From Pomphorhynchus laevis (lineage: Eukaryota; Acanthocephala; Palaeacanthocephala; Echinorhynchida; Pomphorhynchidae), in assembly GCA_012934845.2 (NCBI GenBank), contig WNNJ02002841.1, forward strand, positions 33,378 to 97,377: 64,000 nucleotides of DNA. Direction: 5' to 3'. The notes below the pieces were generated by a model. The model worked only from the letters and a program-made list of their open reading frames with translations, searched no databases and was not told the DNA's origin. The position numbers were made by a program, and so were the translations under genes. The first letter of the stretch is position 1; every line of letters starts with the position of its first letter. Of this stretch, positions 45,837 through 60,100 are shown in pieces.

Positions 45837-46322
45837 GTGGTGTCATACCGGCGTCACTTACCCAACCCAATACATTTTTCTATCCTTCCTGCGATTATTA
45901 TGAGGTTATTCTATTATTGTATATTTGAGGTAATGTCGCATATCCAGAACGTGAATTGTTGCTGCGTATGTTCTTTTATGTTTTATATCGCTCCTTATAT
46001 TAATTAGCCTGAGATTTAAGGATATAGCAGTCTCCTATATAATGTGTCTCACAAGAACAACAGATTGCTAAATGCACTATATATACATTTGTTATGTATA
46101 TACATTTGTTATGTCCACCTCTAAAAGTAAGAGGTGGGACATCATGTCTTTACAGCATTTACATCGTGAACTTAGGCAAGCTTTTGATTCACAAAGTCAG
46201 TCGTCTTAATAGTAGTTTTATTTGATTACCAACGGCACCATTAGCACTGCCATTTATATATACGATCAAATATTAAATACCTGTTATTAATTTCACTCAA
46301 TTGAGTCCCATATACGGTGATA

Positions 46323-46700
46323 CTAACTGATCATCAATACATGTACATACGAGGTAGTAGCGGGCCAAGTAGAGATTATTGTGGCCCACCAAGATAAATG
46401 GGATAATCGTTTGAGAAAAAATAAAACCAATAATTTACCCAGTAAATTATTATACTGTTTATATGCAGGCCTCTCATCTTGGTAATAAGTTTTCATGATG
46501 ATCACGATCGAGCGCTTTGTAAAAATCAAATAGCACAGAGTCATCACATTGATCCCCAACATTAAAATTTTTTGCCGTATCATACGCGACTAGTAGATTT
46601 AAAACCGTCGAGCGGTTAGTCACGAAGCCATATCAACATCCGGATATTAGATTATTGATTTAAAGATAGCAGCAAAGATTTTTAATACAAAAGTATTTCT
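46323..46700 (-). mobile_element. LINE RT fragment (antisense)
   Basis: The minus strand near 46620-46480 reads GFVTNRSTVLNLLVAYD, then DDSVLFDFYKALDRDHHENL. This is the RT region just before and at motif A (GF-x-RS, DF-x-KA-x-D-x2-H). The further C-terminal part has decayed. It differs from families A, B and C and may be a fifth LINE lineage. Confidence 0.6.
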
Positions 46701-48080
46701 ATAACACTACAACACATAGATCACACTTTTTAGTCGGTAATAATTAATGAATTTTTGCGATCTTTTCTCGTATATTGAACGCTATAGAAAATGTATTTCT
46801 TGTCAAAAAACTAAACAAAAATCGACTACACGAGACATTGCAGTGAATGAACTCTTCGAAAGTGTCTTAAATCTTCATGAATGTAATTTATCATTTCTAT
46901 GCATCAAAAGAAATTGATGGCGAAAGCAACATTTATTCTCACGAAAGCGCCTCTCAAATAATGAAAAAATGAAGGCTTCCAGTAGTTTTTTATTTTAAAA
47001 TTAAATGATTTTAGAAGCAATACAACGGGGCTTTTAAAGAAGAAACTGAAGAATCTTATCTCGATTTTTTCGTTTAACATTTATATTTATTAATTAAAAT
47101 ATTTGTAAATTTTTTGACGTTTAAAATTTAAATTTTGCATGAAAAAAATTATTTGCAATAATTTTTCTAAAAGTAATATTTTTTTGAATCAAGATAAATG
47201 TTGGATCTATTTGTGACAAAATCGCAAGCATTTAAAATTTTTAATGACAGACGAAAAAACGAAAAACTTATCAGATTTTCGTTTTTTTATCTGCATGCCT
47301 GATGATGACACCGAGATATATCCTTTTAAATATAGAATTTGTTTTCTTGATTTCGGAAAAATCACTATATTTAGTAAAATTATTGCTATCGTTACATTTT
47401 CTTGCAGGTCACCTTATTTAAATGCTGATATTACATTTTGTTTTGACTGTTATCATTTCGCTATTGATTTTCACATTCTTATTGGTGGTAAAGCAACACA
47501 ACCGGAACGATTATCTCCTCAGTCAATGAAAATCCAATCAATACAGCCGAGGATAGTCGGAGAGCGCAATAAGACTTAATTAATAAGGATTTCATTCTCT
47601 AAATGCAACAAACACACAATCCAGTATTAGTATTTGGCGCTTGGTAATTGCTATATGCTTAGCACATATATACAGCCTTTTTATTGTACAAAAATTGACC
47701 CGTTTAAATTGTACTCTTATATTTCAATCACACAAACGAGCTCCATTGTGCTTTCTCGATGTTGTTTGTAGATGGTAATCTTTGAGTAATTTACAGCTCT
47801 TATTTCAATCAGTAGTCTCTATACTGTACCCATTCTTTTATATGTATCACACAATATAATATTCTTGGATGTTAAAATCCGGTTTTAAATTTAAATACTC
47901 ATTGATTTCAGATTTGTTTACTAAATCCTCTATGTAGAAAACTATCGAAGACTAGCACTTATCATATCAAACGTCGAACATAAATTGATCAATTTTAAAT
48001 AATGAATGCTTGTAACTTGCCGGCGGATTCACCAAATAAGCAGAAACCATCTGGAAACGTGTTTCATCGAAATTTCAATA
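46701..48080. other. Upstream region of MED13
   Basis: Mostly AT-rich. A 111-codon frame at 47244-47579 starts with ATG (MTDEKTKNLSDFRFFICMPD) and includes a possible acceptor cttgcag near 47407. I recognise no family and find no partner exons. The MED13 promoter presumably lies in this interval, but I see no clear core element. Confidence 0.3.
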
Positions 48081-48185
48081 ATGACAGCACCTAGTGGTAT
48101 CAGCAGCGGAAATAGCAGCAGTGCCTGTGGTGGCCGAATTGATAGCAGCAGCCTTGAGCACTGCCATACAAATCTGTTTGCCCTG
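48081..48185 (+). CDS. MED13: MED13 exon 1
   Basis: The ATG at 48081 is chosen because it starts [12 protein letters not shown], and the exon's end [11 protein letters not shown] matches the LEDCHCNLFCL of vertebrate MED13 near its N-terminus. An upstream in-frame extension to 48006 has no ATG. The donor ctg|gtatgt leaves phase 0. Confidence 0.88.
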
Positions 48186-51100
48186 GTATGTGATTTACCA
48201 TTAATTAACTCGTTTTAATCAACAGATCCTCGTTTAAGCTAAGCAATAGTTCCTATCCTATCGTGATATTATAATGATACAATATATAATGATATTAAAT
48301 ACGTAGACTCAGTTAGCTGATTTGATTCCTTAATTCAATATAGGAATTAAACAAATTTGCAATTATCAGTTACTATTTTGTTATTTTGATAATTTGAACA
48401 AATTATTTTGAACAAATGACTAATTATAAAACAAGATCGAGCAAACGCTCGCTCAACACGATATAAATGAGGACATCATACACACACTGCTTCATAATAA
48501 AAGTTCTAAGATCTTTTGCGACCATTAATGATATTTTTCACACTCTAAATATAATTTAAAATTAATTATTAATTTATTAATATAATATTAAAAATATTTA
48601 AGCTAGTCATTTCCTTGAAGTTAGCGAATTTTAATTTATAGGAACGACAAAAAATCGAACAAGATTATTCCATATTTCAATGGCAACTGCCATCATCAGG
48701 AAAAATCATCATTCTCATGATGGCAGTTGCCATTGAAATATGGAATAATATTTTCGTAAATATTATTGAAACGAATAAAACAAATATTATTTAATAATAT
48801 TTATTAAATATTATTGAAATATTACCGAAACGTTGTTATAATTAACTCTAACAAAAATTTGTTTTTCTCGTGTGGATAATTAATAATGCCTAATAAACAG
48901 ATTACGTGGCACACGAATGTAATTTTATCAGAATTTTCGTAAATATTTGATTTTTATGATCAATTTTTCTTTATTGAATTTTGAGAGCAGGATTAAAGAA
49001 AAGAAAACATTTAATTTTAATATTTCGCTAACTTCTGAAAATTTTAATTTATAGGAACCATGGAAAATAAAAGAAAAAAATATATATCAGCATCATCAGG
49101 ATAAATTGTAACAGATTTGTGAAAAAGCTGTTAAATTTTTTTAAGCTGTAACAATGTTTCCTGATGTGATAACGTCATTGAAATATTGGAAAATTTTGTT
49201 TGATTTTCCTTGGTTCCTATAAATTAAAAAGGAAATATATAGTTTAAATTTTAGCAACTTGAGTGTTGCTGTTTAGAATATCGTAAAATGCATTACTTTG
49301 AATACATTGTTTTGGGAATATGAAAAGTTTCCACTTATTCGCCAATCAGATGACATAAAACAGGATTGCATCCTTTGTGTTTTGACTAAGTACAGATTAA
49401 AGTAATTGACTGATGCAAATTTTATTTCTAGCATTGTGAATCCATTAAATATTTATTAATTATCAATTATTATTAATTAATATTGAATAAAGTAATAATA
49501 TAATATATATAATATATTTGTCAGCATATTAAATATTTATTAAAAATTAATTATTAATTAATTATTAATTAATTATTAAATAATTAATTATCTATCAAAT
49601 TTAGTTAATCTTTTATTTTAATAAGTAAATGACTTTTTATTATTTAGACACAAAAAATTATAAATTTATTGTTTAAAATCTCAATTTGTTTCGCTTCAAC
49701 AAGTGTAACGTAAAAAATTAACGGTCATTTCAAAAATTAGTGTGTTGTTAGTAATTAAGTTATTTTCAATATCAATACATTTTTTTGTTAAATATCATGT
49801 TTATTAATTTAGTGTTTATCTTGAGTTTAACATATTTTTAATACAAAATTTCATTTTAAAATTCAATCTATATTTTTGCATTATTTTATAATTACGTGAA
49901 TTAGTTATTTTGAATTGATAGGCAAACATTGACGGCATTCAATGGAGGTGTTTTGTATCAAGTCAACATGTACCAAAGGCTAATATATTTTGGGATTCTA
50001 TTATAACAGCATACCTTCAATGCCTAGAAAATAATATACTTTCAGTTTGGCGTCGAGTTCCAATTGTCGGTGCTACCAAGCGTCCTGTTCAATTTGAAAA
50101 AGAATTATGGGTATTTTGGTTCGAAGAGGAGCCGTACCGTGCAATTCCATTTACAAATTTGACAGGTATTCATTTTTCGCTGATTGCCCACTTTATGATT
50201 ACCGCTGATTACCCAATTTATTATTGAAATATTGTATACTAACGTATAGTTGTATGTTATATGTCATCATGGTGTTTTAAGTAGAATACATTTTATTTAA
50301 AAATATCAGCAAATTTTTTCAATGCGAAACTTGCAATTCTAGAAAGTAACTGCACGATATTTTTGCATTTTATCAAATGAAAAAATGTTAAAATGAAAAT
50401 TTTAACAGATAAAGTTATTACATTTCTCAATCACCACAATTTTACTGCATTCTACTGTATTTACTCATTATTAATTAAATACTAATCCTGTAATAGGGTT
50501 ATTGGCCGTACGAAAAAAATAGCTGTTATTTTTTAATATGTCGACTTTCCAAATATTATTTGACGATCTATAAATCGTTTGCCATTTCAAATTGCTATTT
50601 TTCGGTTTAAAATTATGTTTCTAGCGAATGGTGACTGTATATTCATACTCAGAGAATATGCGTCGCTGTTCAGCTTGTAAACGCGACATGCCTGTTAAAA
50701 GCTTCTCTGCTTTAGATTTTGTTGATTTATTTTCGTCAAGATGATTTATTTTTTCTACAGATAGGTTGTTTAAATTGTTTAAATTATATCGGATTTGGCG
50801 ATTGAAGCACGGTAGGGAGGTTGATTGGTGTATATGAATGAGCAGATGATATCACGAGATAGGATCATCCACTAGGAAGGAGGTAGAGTAGTTTGCGACA
50901 TGCACAATAAGCGAATTACGGGAACGTAAGAAACAGTAAGCAGGACGATAAGTATCAAGAAAGGGAAGCTTGAGAAAGGAAGGGGTATGAAAAGTTACAA
51001 TGCGGAAAGCAATTAGAATAAGACGAATTTGAACACCACAATAAATGGTAGGCAAATCGAGAGACGCAAGATGGTGGGATGTATGATCAAAACGACGAAG

Positions 51101-54100
51101 ACGGAAGAGAATTCAGACGGCTGCGTTGATGATGCGTTGTAGTAGAAGAAGAGTGAATGTAGGTGTGTTGGAAAATAGACTAAGACAGTAATCAAGTCTT
51201 GAGAATATGAGAGAATATATGAAAGTCACACAAAAAGAGAAATCGATCAATCTACGAATTTGTCGGATGTTACGGAGAATCAAGGTAGATGAGCGTACTT
51301 TATCTCTAACGAAAGGTTTAAGTGAAAGTCGGTTGTCGAAATGGAAACCTAGAACAACGAGATTATCATCGATAGGAATATTATTTAAGTTAATGATACA
51401 AATGGAGGATCTAAGCCGTGACGTCGAGGTAGGATCTACATTATTTTGGATTTATTAGTATTTAGAGTAAGACGAAGAGAAGAAATATGATTGAAAACTG
51501 AGGCGAGACAGTTTGAAGCAGAAATACTAATATCACGAATACGATAAGTAGGTGCATGAGTATATATAAGAATGTCATTAGCATATTGCATTACATGGAA
51601 GTTAAATGTATGACAAATCGAAGACAAGTCACCGAGATGCGAGAAAAGCAAAGGGCCTAATACGAAGCCTCGTTGAACACCGGACGGAATGGAAGAAGAA
51701 TGAGAAATAAGAGTTAGAACAGATGCGAAATGTACGGTTTGATAAATGTGAAGATAAATAAGCTACAGCGGCTAAAGAGAAGCCATAATCATGACGAATA
51801 CGATGGATAAGTATTAAGTGATCGACGATGTAAAATGCAGATGATGGATCAAAAGAAATTATGACACTGCATAATTTTAGATCCCGCGAGATGAATAAGT
51901 CATTATAAACTTTAAGACAGGCAATTTCAGTAGAGTGACTAGAGCGAAAAGCAGCTGGGGAGGGAGAAAACAACTTGGAGGAAAATAAATATGCATTAAC
52001 TTGCTTGTGAACAAGACGCTCAAGGAGTTTGGAGATGCTTGGGATAAGTTATATAGGACGGTACAAAGATGGTAGTGATTGGTCGAGATATTGCTTTTTG
52101 AGGAGAGGACGAACAGTGGCGCATTTCCAGTTAGAAGGAAATGCCCTTCTACGGATAGACAAGTTGAACAGTGTGGTTAGGAAGGGTGAGATAGATGAGC
52201 AGATATGTTTAAGCAAGTGAGTGGGAATTGTGTCTGAAGGAGAGGTTTTATTAGGTTATGACAACAGAACCGAAGAAACTTCATCAGACGAAACGGGAAG
52301 AAGGTGGAATAGTTCTGGGAGGGAAGTATTCAAAGTGAAGAGAGGATACAAGGGGCATATGGGTAGAAGATACAGTAAATTAGATAGTTTATATTGCATA
52401 TAAAAAGACAATTTATCAGGATTTATGTTAGAAAGGGTCGATGATCTTGAAAGACTTGAGTTTAAGATTTTCCGATGATATTTAAAGTTGGAAAAGGACT
52501 CTATTCGATTTTTCCTAAAGAGAACGTACTAAGTACCTTTAGTACGCATAAGAATATGTTCGGAACAGCGGAGAGAAAAGTAGGAAGCACGGATATTTGG
52601 AATGAGAGAGTTGGGAGAACTTTCAATAAATCGAATAAACACACGACGAGAGTGATTGAGTCGACGCTTAGAAAGACTACAGTTTGAATTGAACCAGGGA
52701 GCTTGCCTCGAGCGCTGAAAACTTAGTGTTCAACTAGACAAAAGTTATTGAGAATAGTTGTAACTTCAGAATCAAACAGAATAAAGATATCATCGGGAGA
52801 AAGACGTTTAAATAAAAGTGAAAAGAGTGAAGTATTGATCAAGGCCTTACAGAGAATGGATATATCGAGAAGTTTTCATGGTCGACTTGGATTTGCTAAT
52901 GTTGAAGGCGGATAAGGAGAATGGAGACGAGTGAGAATGACAATGAAATGATCGGACAAATCAGGATCAGTAATTGACAAGGATTGTACATGCATTAAAG
53001 CAGTTGGGAACTGTAATGATGTCGAGAGCACCACCGAGAATATGAGTGGGGTTTGTTTAAAGTAATTTATAGTCAAAATGAGAAAATGATTAGTTAGAGT
53101 GATATATTTAGAGTCAGCTGGACGATCAAGACGAATTCTAGAGTCACTGATAAGGAGTATAAGACAACAAACAGATAAGATGTATTTATAAGATCTGTCT
53201 TTAAGATATAAAGATTATTATACATATCATTATCAGATATCATAATATCCTATAATTAAAAGTAAATTTATAAATTTTATCAGTTATTTTAAAAGGAAAT
53301 CGATATTGAGCACTTAAATTTATTTATTTTTACTAATTGAACAAGTAAGCATGCGTATATTCTTTTTATCGCTTTATATGAAGGAAGCGGATACACATTT
53401 TTATTTCGTTATTAATTCATACAAATTTACGGCAATGTTTCTGTATTTAAGTGCGTTGCTCAGGATCCTGGAATAATGGAGGTCTTAGCTATGAATGCCG
53501 AACATTAATATTCAAAGCATATCATAATCTAATTGAACGGTATTTTGCTTTTTGTTTTATCTTCGTTCCCATTAATTACATTATTGTGTTAAGTTGTCTT
53601 CTGCAAAAGGGATTTGCTCGTTTTGGACGATGGTTTATCCTGCCCACAGATGTAGAAATTTTGAACATGTAATTTGTATGCAATGTTATTAGGAAATAAC
53701 GTGATGTTTTTAATTTTAATTTTAGGCCAAGATTGGCATTTGCATTCGATTTTTTTCTACATGGCGATTCTCGTATTTGCGCTATAGTCGACATTGAAAA
53801 GCGAGCTCCAGTACGAAAAGTTCGTTTGGATGACGTTAACTCAGCTCCTAATCAAGGTTTCGAAGGTAGTCATTTAGCAACCTTATGTTGTCATATTATT
53901 TTTATTACTTTGAATTATTAATGAATATTGAAGAAAACATAAAGAAACATATTTGTAATATATATAATTAATATATATAAACATATATTTATAATCGAAA
54001 AAGCATTGACTCAATATTACAAAATTACTGATAATTTATTTGTACACTCTAGTTGATTTAATAATAAAATTTACTTTGATTTACTTCGATTATATTCTGC

Positions 54101-57100
54101 TAGAGTAAACAATACTCTTCGACCATTTATCTTCTATTTTGATGTGGCATGATTCTTAGGCAGTAAAGGTTTCTCTATCGCCAATGATCTTATATTTTAC
54201 TTTCGTTAATAAATTTTTCAACAGTATAATGTGAATAAACGGATCTACTTATAAACTTAGTATTTTATAATAATAAGTTTATTTTAAAGCGTTTAATCTG
54301 AATGGGACCATAATATATCTATAGACATCCGCATATATGGGAAGCATTAATGGGCTCATATCTGCAAAGAATACAAATGTACTATTCCGGTATGTGCTCA
54401 TAGTATTTTGCATTTTTTTTATCTAGATACGATTTAACAAAGAAAATTTAACAAAACTGTTATATCTCTAAATAAATATTGCAAAAATAAACATTCGTCG
54501 ATTAGGTTTACAATCGAACATTTCGCAGTGACGACCATCGTTAATAGTAAAAATAAAATATGTCGCAAGGGGTAGAGATGATCATGATAACCTCAAATTT
54601 GCACGTTATCATATACCTACTAATTACATAGGCTGACAATATGTAAAATGAAAATTTGTATTTTTGGACCTCTTCTGTATATATTCATAATTCAAGTGTA
54701 TATAACTTCACTGGATATAGCTTGACTGTATATTTTATAGAAAAAAAACTTTAATTTGCTCACAATATAACAAATTTGATAAGATAAAATAATTAAATAA
54801 ATTTATAAAATCAATTTGATAATTTCCTTAATTTGAATTTATAATCAATGAAGATATACCCAAATTATTTGAACATACATTTTTTAAGATCAAAAACGTT
54901 TGAGAAGGAAAATATTCGTATTTCTGAAAGATTTTATTCTTTAAAAGAAATTAGTTTATTATTTTGTAAAAATCGAATATTTAAAATAGAGAAAATTAAT
55001 ATCAGATTACAATGAATTTGTTCGATTAAATAATGATCATACAAAATTTCAAGATGAATTGCTGATGAATATAATAATATAATGTAATAATATAATATAA
55101 TAATGTTACAATTACCTCAAGTATTATATTTTCAATAATTGATATTTCAAGTAAATCAAGTACAAAAATTCATTATTAAAGCACCTAGACGAATCATGCA
55201 GTGATAACTATTGTTGCTTCCTATTGCTTCTTTTATAAATTTAGAGCTGCTGCTTTACTTCTCAAAATTATTTTAGTGCATAAACAAGAACGGACCACAT
55301 TTTTTTCAACTAAATAGTGAAGAGATAACTCACTAGTATACTAGTGAGATATCAACATAGTAGATAAACTTTTATGACCGGTATGTACTAGTCGTGTTGA
55401 CAACTACCCGTATCGCCAACAATAGACCAACATCACATGTTGGTCTATTGCTAGCAGTCATCTCATATTTTAGTACTTTTTTTATTTTTTTTCTGTTAAA
55501 AATGAAAATCAGTTATGATGATGTTGTGTAATTAGTATTTAAATTGATGCTTTATTCGAGGAGGTAAAGTGGTAATATCATCAATTATTTAATTATTATG
55601 TTTCGAAGTTTATTTTATTATTAAAGAAATTTGTTTAAAGCCCAACAATTAAGAGTTTATCGTTTAATATTTATTCTGTTTTGTTTCTTCTTTCAAAATA
55701 TTATTTCATTCGGTTTCAATTTTTCATATTTTTGTTTCTTCGCTGTGCGCAAATGTTAAGTTTAAATTCTGTATTGTAAACAGCAAATATTTTACCATTC
55801 GACGGGACAAGTATTTGTTTTTGTCAACCTGATTATGGCCACTATTAATCAACATGTGGTCATTTAAATAACTAATTTATCTTCTCGGTTTCGAATATGC
55901 ATTTCTACTTCAAAACTCATATGAAACCTTGCAAGCACAGATTGTGTAATTTGTGGTAAGTAGTAATCGCTGATCAAGGATAAGTGCATCCGATATTTTG
56001 TATGGAATTAATTCACTTCATTTTACAGCATTCACTTTGCAATATACGTACGGCCATGTTAGTTAAATTGTCCTTTGTTATTTTAGTATATTCACAGTCA
56101 AGTGGTTTCGAGAGTAAGACTGGAGATTAAAGCATTCAAAGTAGCATTTATGGGATCAATATTTGTAAAGGAAAATAAACAAAAAATTTAACATACATTA
56201 GTATAATAATGATACGGAGGTGATATTTTTTAATGTTCAACTCGATCATAGGAAAATTAAAATAAAGAATATTCATTACATTATTGTATATTCCTAGGTT
56301 CCTTGTTCAAAAGGCAAAAATACTTAACAAAACCCACAAGGATGCTGGTAGAATTTACATTGTGATTTTAAGTGTATACTTACAATGTTAAATTAAAGTG
56401 ACCTGAAAGCATTTAACTGATCGAATTATAAGTTAAGTTGGTGATGTTTTGATGCTAATATGTTACTATTTAATTGACACATTTTATGTCAACAAATGGA
56501 TAGCAAATTCAAATTTGAAAAGAGTCGTCACTTTTGTAAAAATACCAATTATTCGATTATCAGCTTAGATTTAAATGGCTACTTAGTGGTACATATTATA
56601 CAATTAATTTTTATCGTATATTCTCCGTTCGTTTATATAACGAATCCACAGTAAAACATATGGATGTTCGCATTTTGAAATAGCGTATTTTAAGAATTGA
56701 AATACATCAAAAATAATTTATTTCGTATAATTTAATATAATTTATTTAAATATACTAAATTATATTACTGTATATTACTGTATTGTATATTTTTATGTTT
56801 CTTGTTAGAAAAATCGGTTATCGTAATACCAATGACAATCGCTTAAATTCGTGATTTTATATTTTAATAACATGTCAATATTTTATCTGAAATTTTTTTT
56901 TCAGAAAAGTAAAGATATAAAGTTTTAAATCTAGCCTTGTAAATTTTCAATTTAGTAATGCTTTCACCATTCGGAATTGCCGCTAAATATATTCCGCAAA
57001 CAGATCCACCTGATCCTCGACTACAACAACAGATTCCTGATCTTATAAATGAGTGGGCTAGTGTTTATCCATTCCCTCCGACTACTGATTTAGATGCATC

Positions 57101-60100
57101 CGCCTCAATGATTGATGTTATTGTTGGTTCTAACTCCGATGATGTTCGTAAAATTCAGCCATTTTTCCTTCAATCCGAAAAGGCCAAAATTCTTTATCCA
57201 ATGCATTTTGCATACATTACAGATCTTAATGCATTCGAATTGGAAATATTTGATTATTATAACAATCCATTATCAACTAATCCGGAGTACGACATTATCT
57301 TTGAGAGTCTTTTTGAAAATGCTCTTCTAAATGAACTAAAAAGTTATTTTAAGTAAGCCACTCTTATGTTTATGTAAATTTCAATTTGCGTTTTTTAGCT
57401 CTCCTGTTGCTTCATCAGACTTTTCGAATCACCAATGCTGCGAATGTAGGTAGGATTATACATTGTCTTTATTCCAACTGTTTATTTAAACACATCAGTA
57501 CGATAGATCTTAATACTTCCAAATTAAACAATTCGCTCACATTTTTTCATCAACGATGCGACGATCTAAGCCCATTCGCTTGCTCTTCAATAATGTCGAA
57601 TCCATCACCGCTTACAGCCTCCGAATACACACCGGGTCAGCCTGATAGCAACATATGTGATTCACCTTTGAAGAGTATCGGTACACCCGCAAATCCATCA
57701 TCCACAACATCGACAGCCCAGTCACCGAAATCAAATAAACTGGATCAACCCGTCAAAGAACCACGCTTTTATGCTAATGATCACAACTATTTGTCGTATT
57801 TTACTAAACCAATAAGACTCGATCATAACAGTTCATTGCTTAATCAGAGTATATTGCCTGATCATTCAGAAGACATTAACCAATCTGAGCCGTACCAAAC
57901 ATTGCCGGAATTGTCAAAAATTAAAGGTGACGATTATCTGAGGGTTGTTTCGGGACAATTGTCGAATAAAACGGATCCGCTCGGGGCGATTGTATTAACA
58001 CCACCAAAGTCCAACATTAATGAAGATAATTCGGCTCTTGTTGATTTATTAGAAAATAGCGGAGGAAATAAACCGATTTCAATCGATACAGGTTTAGTAC
58101 AAGTTTTCAATACACGTTTTTGATCGATTTCAATATCAACAATAAAATAGTTTTACTATATGTATTTGTTTAACCTTTTTAAGCCGCATAAATATTTAAA
58201 GCTTTTCATTTCCAGTTCTTATTATTAATATTTAATTTGTTTTAAAGCTGCATAAGCGTTTGACCTTTTACGCCTTTCTTTGACTATCGAATTTTATCAA
58301 TACGCTTTGACTATCGCCAAAACATTTTGAGATTTGGCGATCAAAATTTATCCAAGTTTTTGATCAAATTGAATATATTAAAAGTACATCACAAGGGAAC
58401 ATGTGTATTACTCGTTTTTTCATTAATTTTTAATTTATTTACATTTTAGTATTTATCTGCTTCAAATAGCTGGATATAATTTTAAAAGAAATACTTTATT
58501 CAATCATTTTGTAAAATAATTAAAAGTTGACAGAACTTTTAATTTTTGAACGCCTTTGGATGCTAGATTTCGAAGTTGATTTTTTAATTCATTAGATATA
58601 ATTTTTTATATTTTTAAAATGTGATTTATTTATAATTATTTTTAATATTTTACCTTTTTTATCCATATTAATTCTCACTTAATATTGATTTTAAAATTGA
58701 TTTTCTTATGTTTGTTACATTATATTATATTTAATTGATAAATAAAACAGTTTTAATATTATTATAATAGATACTAGATATAATAATTATTAGATATAAT
58801 TATTATATATTAATATATAATAATTATTATAATATTATTAGATATCTATTATAGATATATACATTAATAATTAGATATTAATGTTATAACATTAATATTT
58901 AAAATGATTAATGAAAATTTTAATGTAACTTTACGTGATTTAAGATGTCTTTAAGATGACATCTTAAAGACACGTCATCTTTAATATGAGGTGTCTTAAT
59001 GTCTTAAGGATGTCTTTTTAATTTACTGCTTGGATGTCCCCGATAATGTAATGAAAGTCAACTAAAGTAGTACACTTTAATTTACAAGCCCAGTGAATTT
59101 AATATTGCAACAAACCCACTTATAAACTCATCATAGTTTTTATACGCCTCTTCGTTTTTCAATCCTCTTTTAGTATCGGATATATTTCAAGTTCAGTTAG
59201 AAATAACTGAACTGTATATATTATAGCGTTTATGTTCCTCAAGTTCTAAAATCTTATTTTACTACCGTGGCCATTACATGTTACTAATTCGTATATTACG
59301 CAGGCTGTTTTAACATAACGATTTTATCTAAAATAGATAATTAGATATTACATTCAAATTATTCAAAATAAATTAAAATCAATGATAAATACTTAAGATC
59401 TAGGTTTATTCATTATTTTTAATAATTTAATTTATTAGAGTTTTTCATATTTTTGTCAACATTTTTTTTATTCGAACTTTATTTAAAATATAATAAAATA
59501 TATTGAGAGATATAATTTTTAAATAGTTAATATAAAAAATAACTTTTATATTGAAGTAACAATAACTTTTATAGAAGTAACATTTGAAAATCAAAATTTT
59601 ATAACAAAATTTTGTTATAACAAAATATGCACTTATTCGTATAAATACACGAAATTGCTCCTAAATTTGTATTTTAAAAGCTAATAATTTATTTATAATA
59701 TTTGTAAGCATAAACATTTTATTAAAATGAGTTCGATATTCAAATTGATATACATGCCTTCGCTTTAATTTATTGAGTTTCACATATATTTATGTAATAT
59801 TCATAAATTTATAATTTATGATTTTTTATCTTATGTTTATAAAATATTTTTATTTTTGCATTGACTATTGCATTTAAAATTTTATCAAGTTTTATTCTTG
59901 TTTCACAATTTTAGACTTTTAGTTTAGTTATATTTTATATGATTGCTAGAAAAGGCTCTATCCAGCATTGAAACGAAGAAAAAGAATTAATTCTTTTGAT
60001 ATTTCGCCTACCTCTTGTAGTCATTTTCAAGGAAGAAAATGACTACAAGGAAGAAAATGACTACATAAACGAAGAAACTAATGCTTCTTCGTTTCAATGC

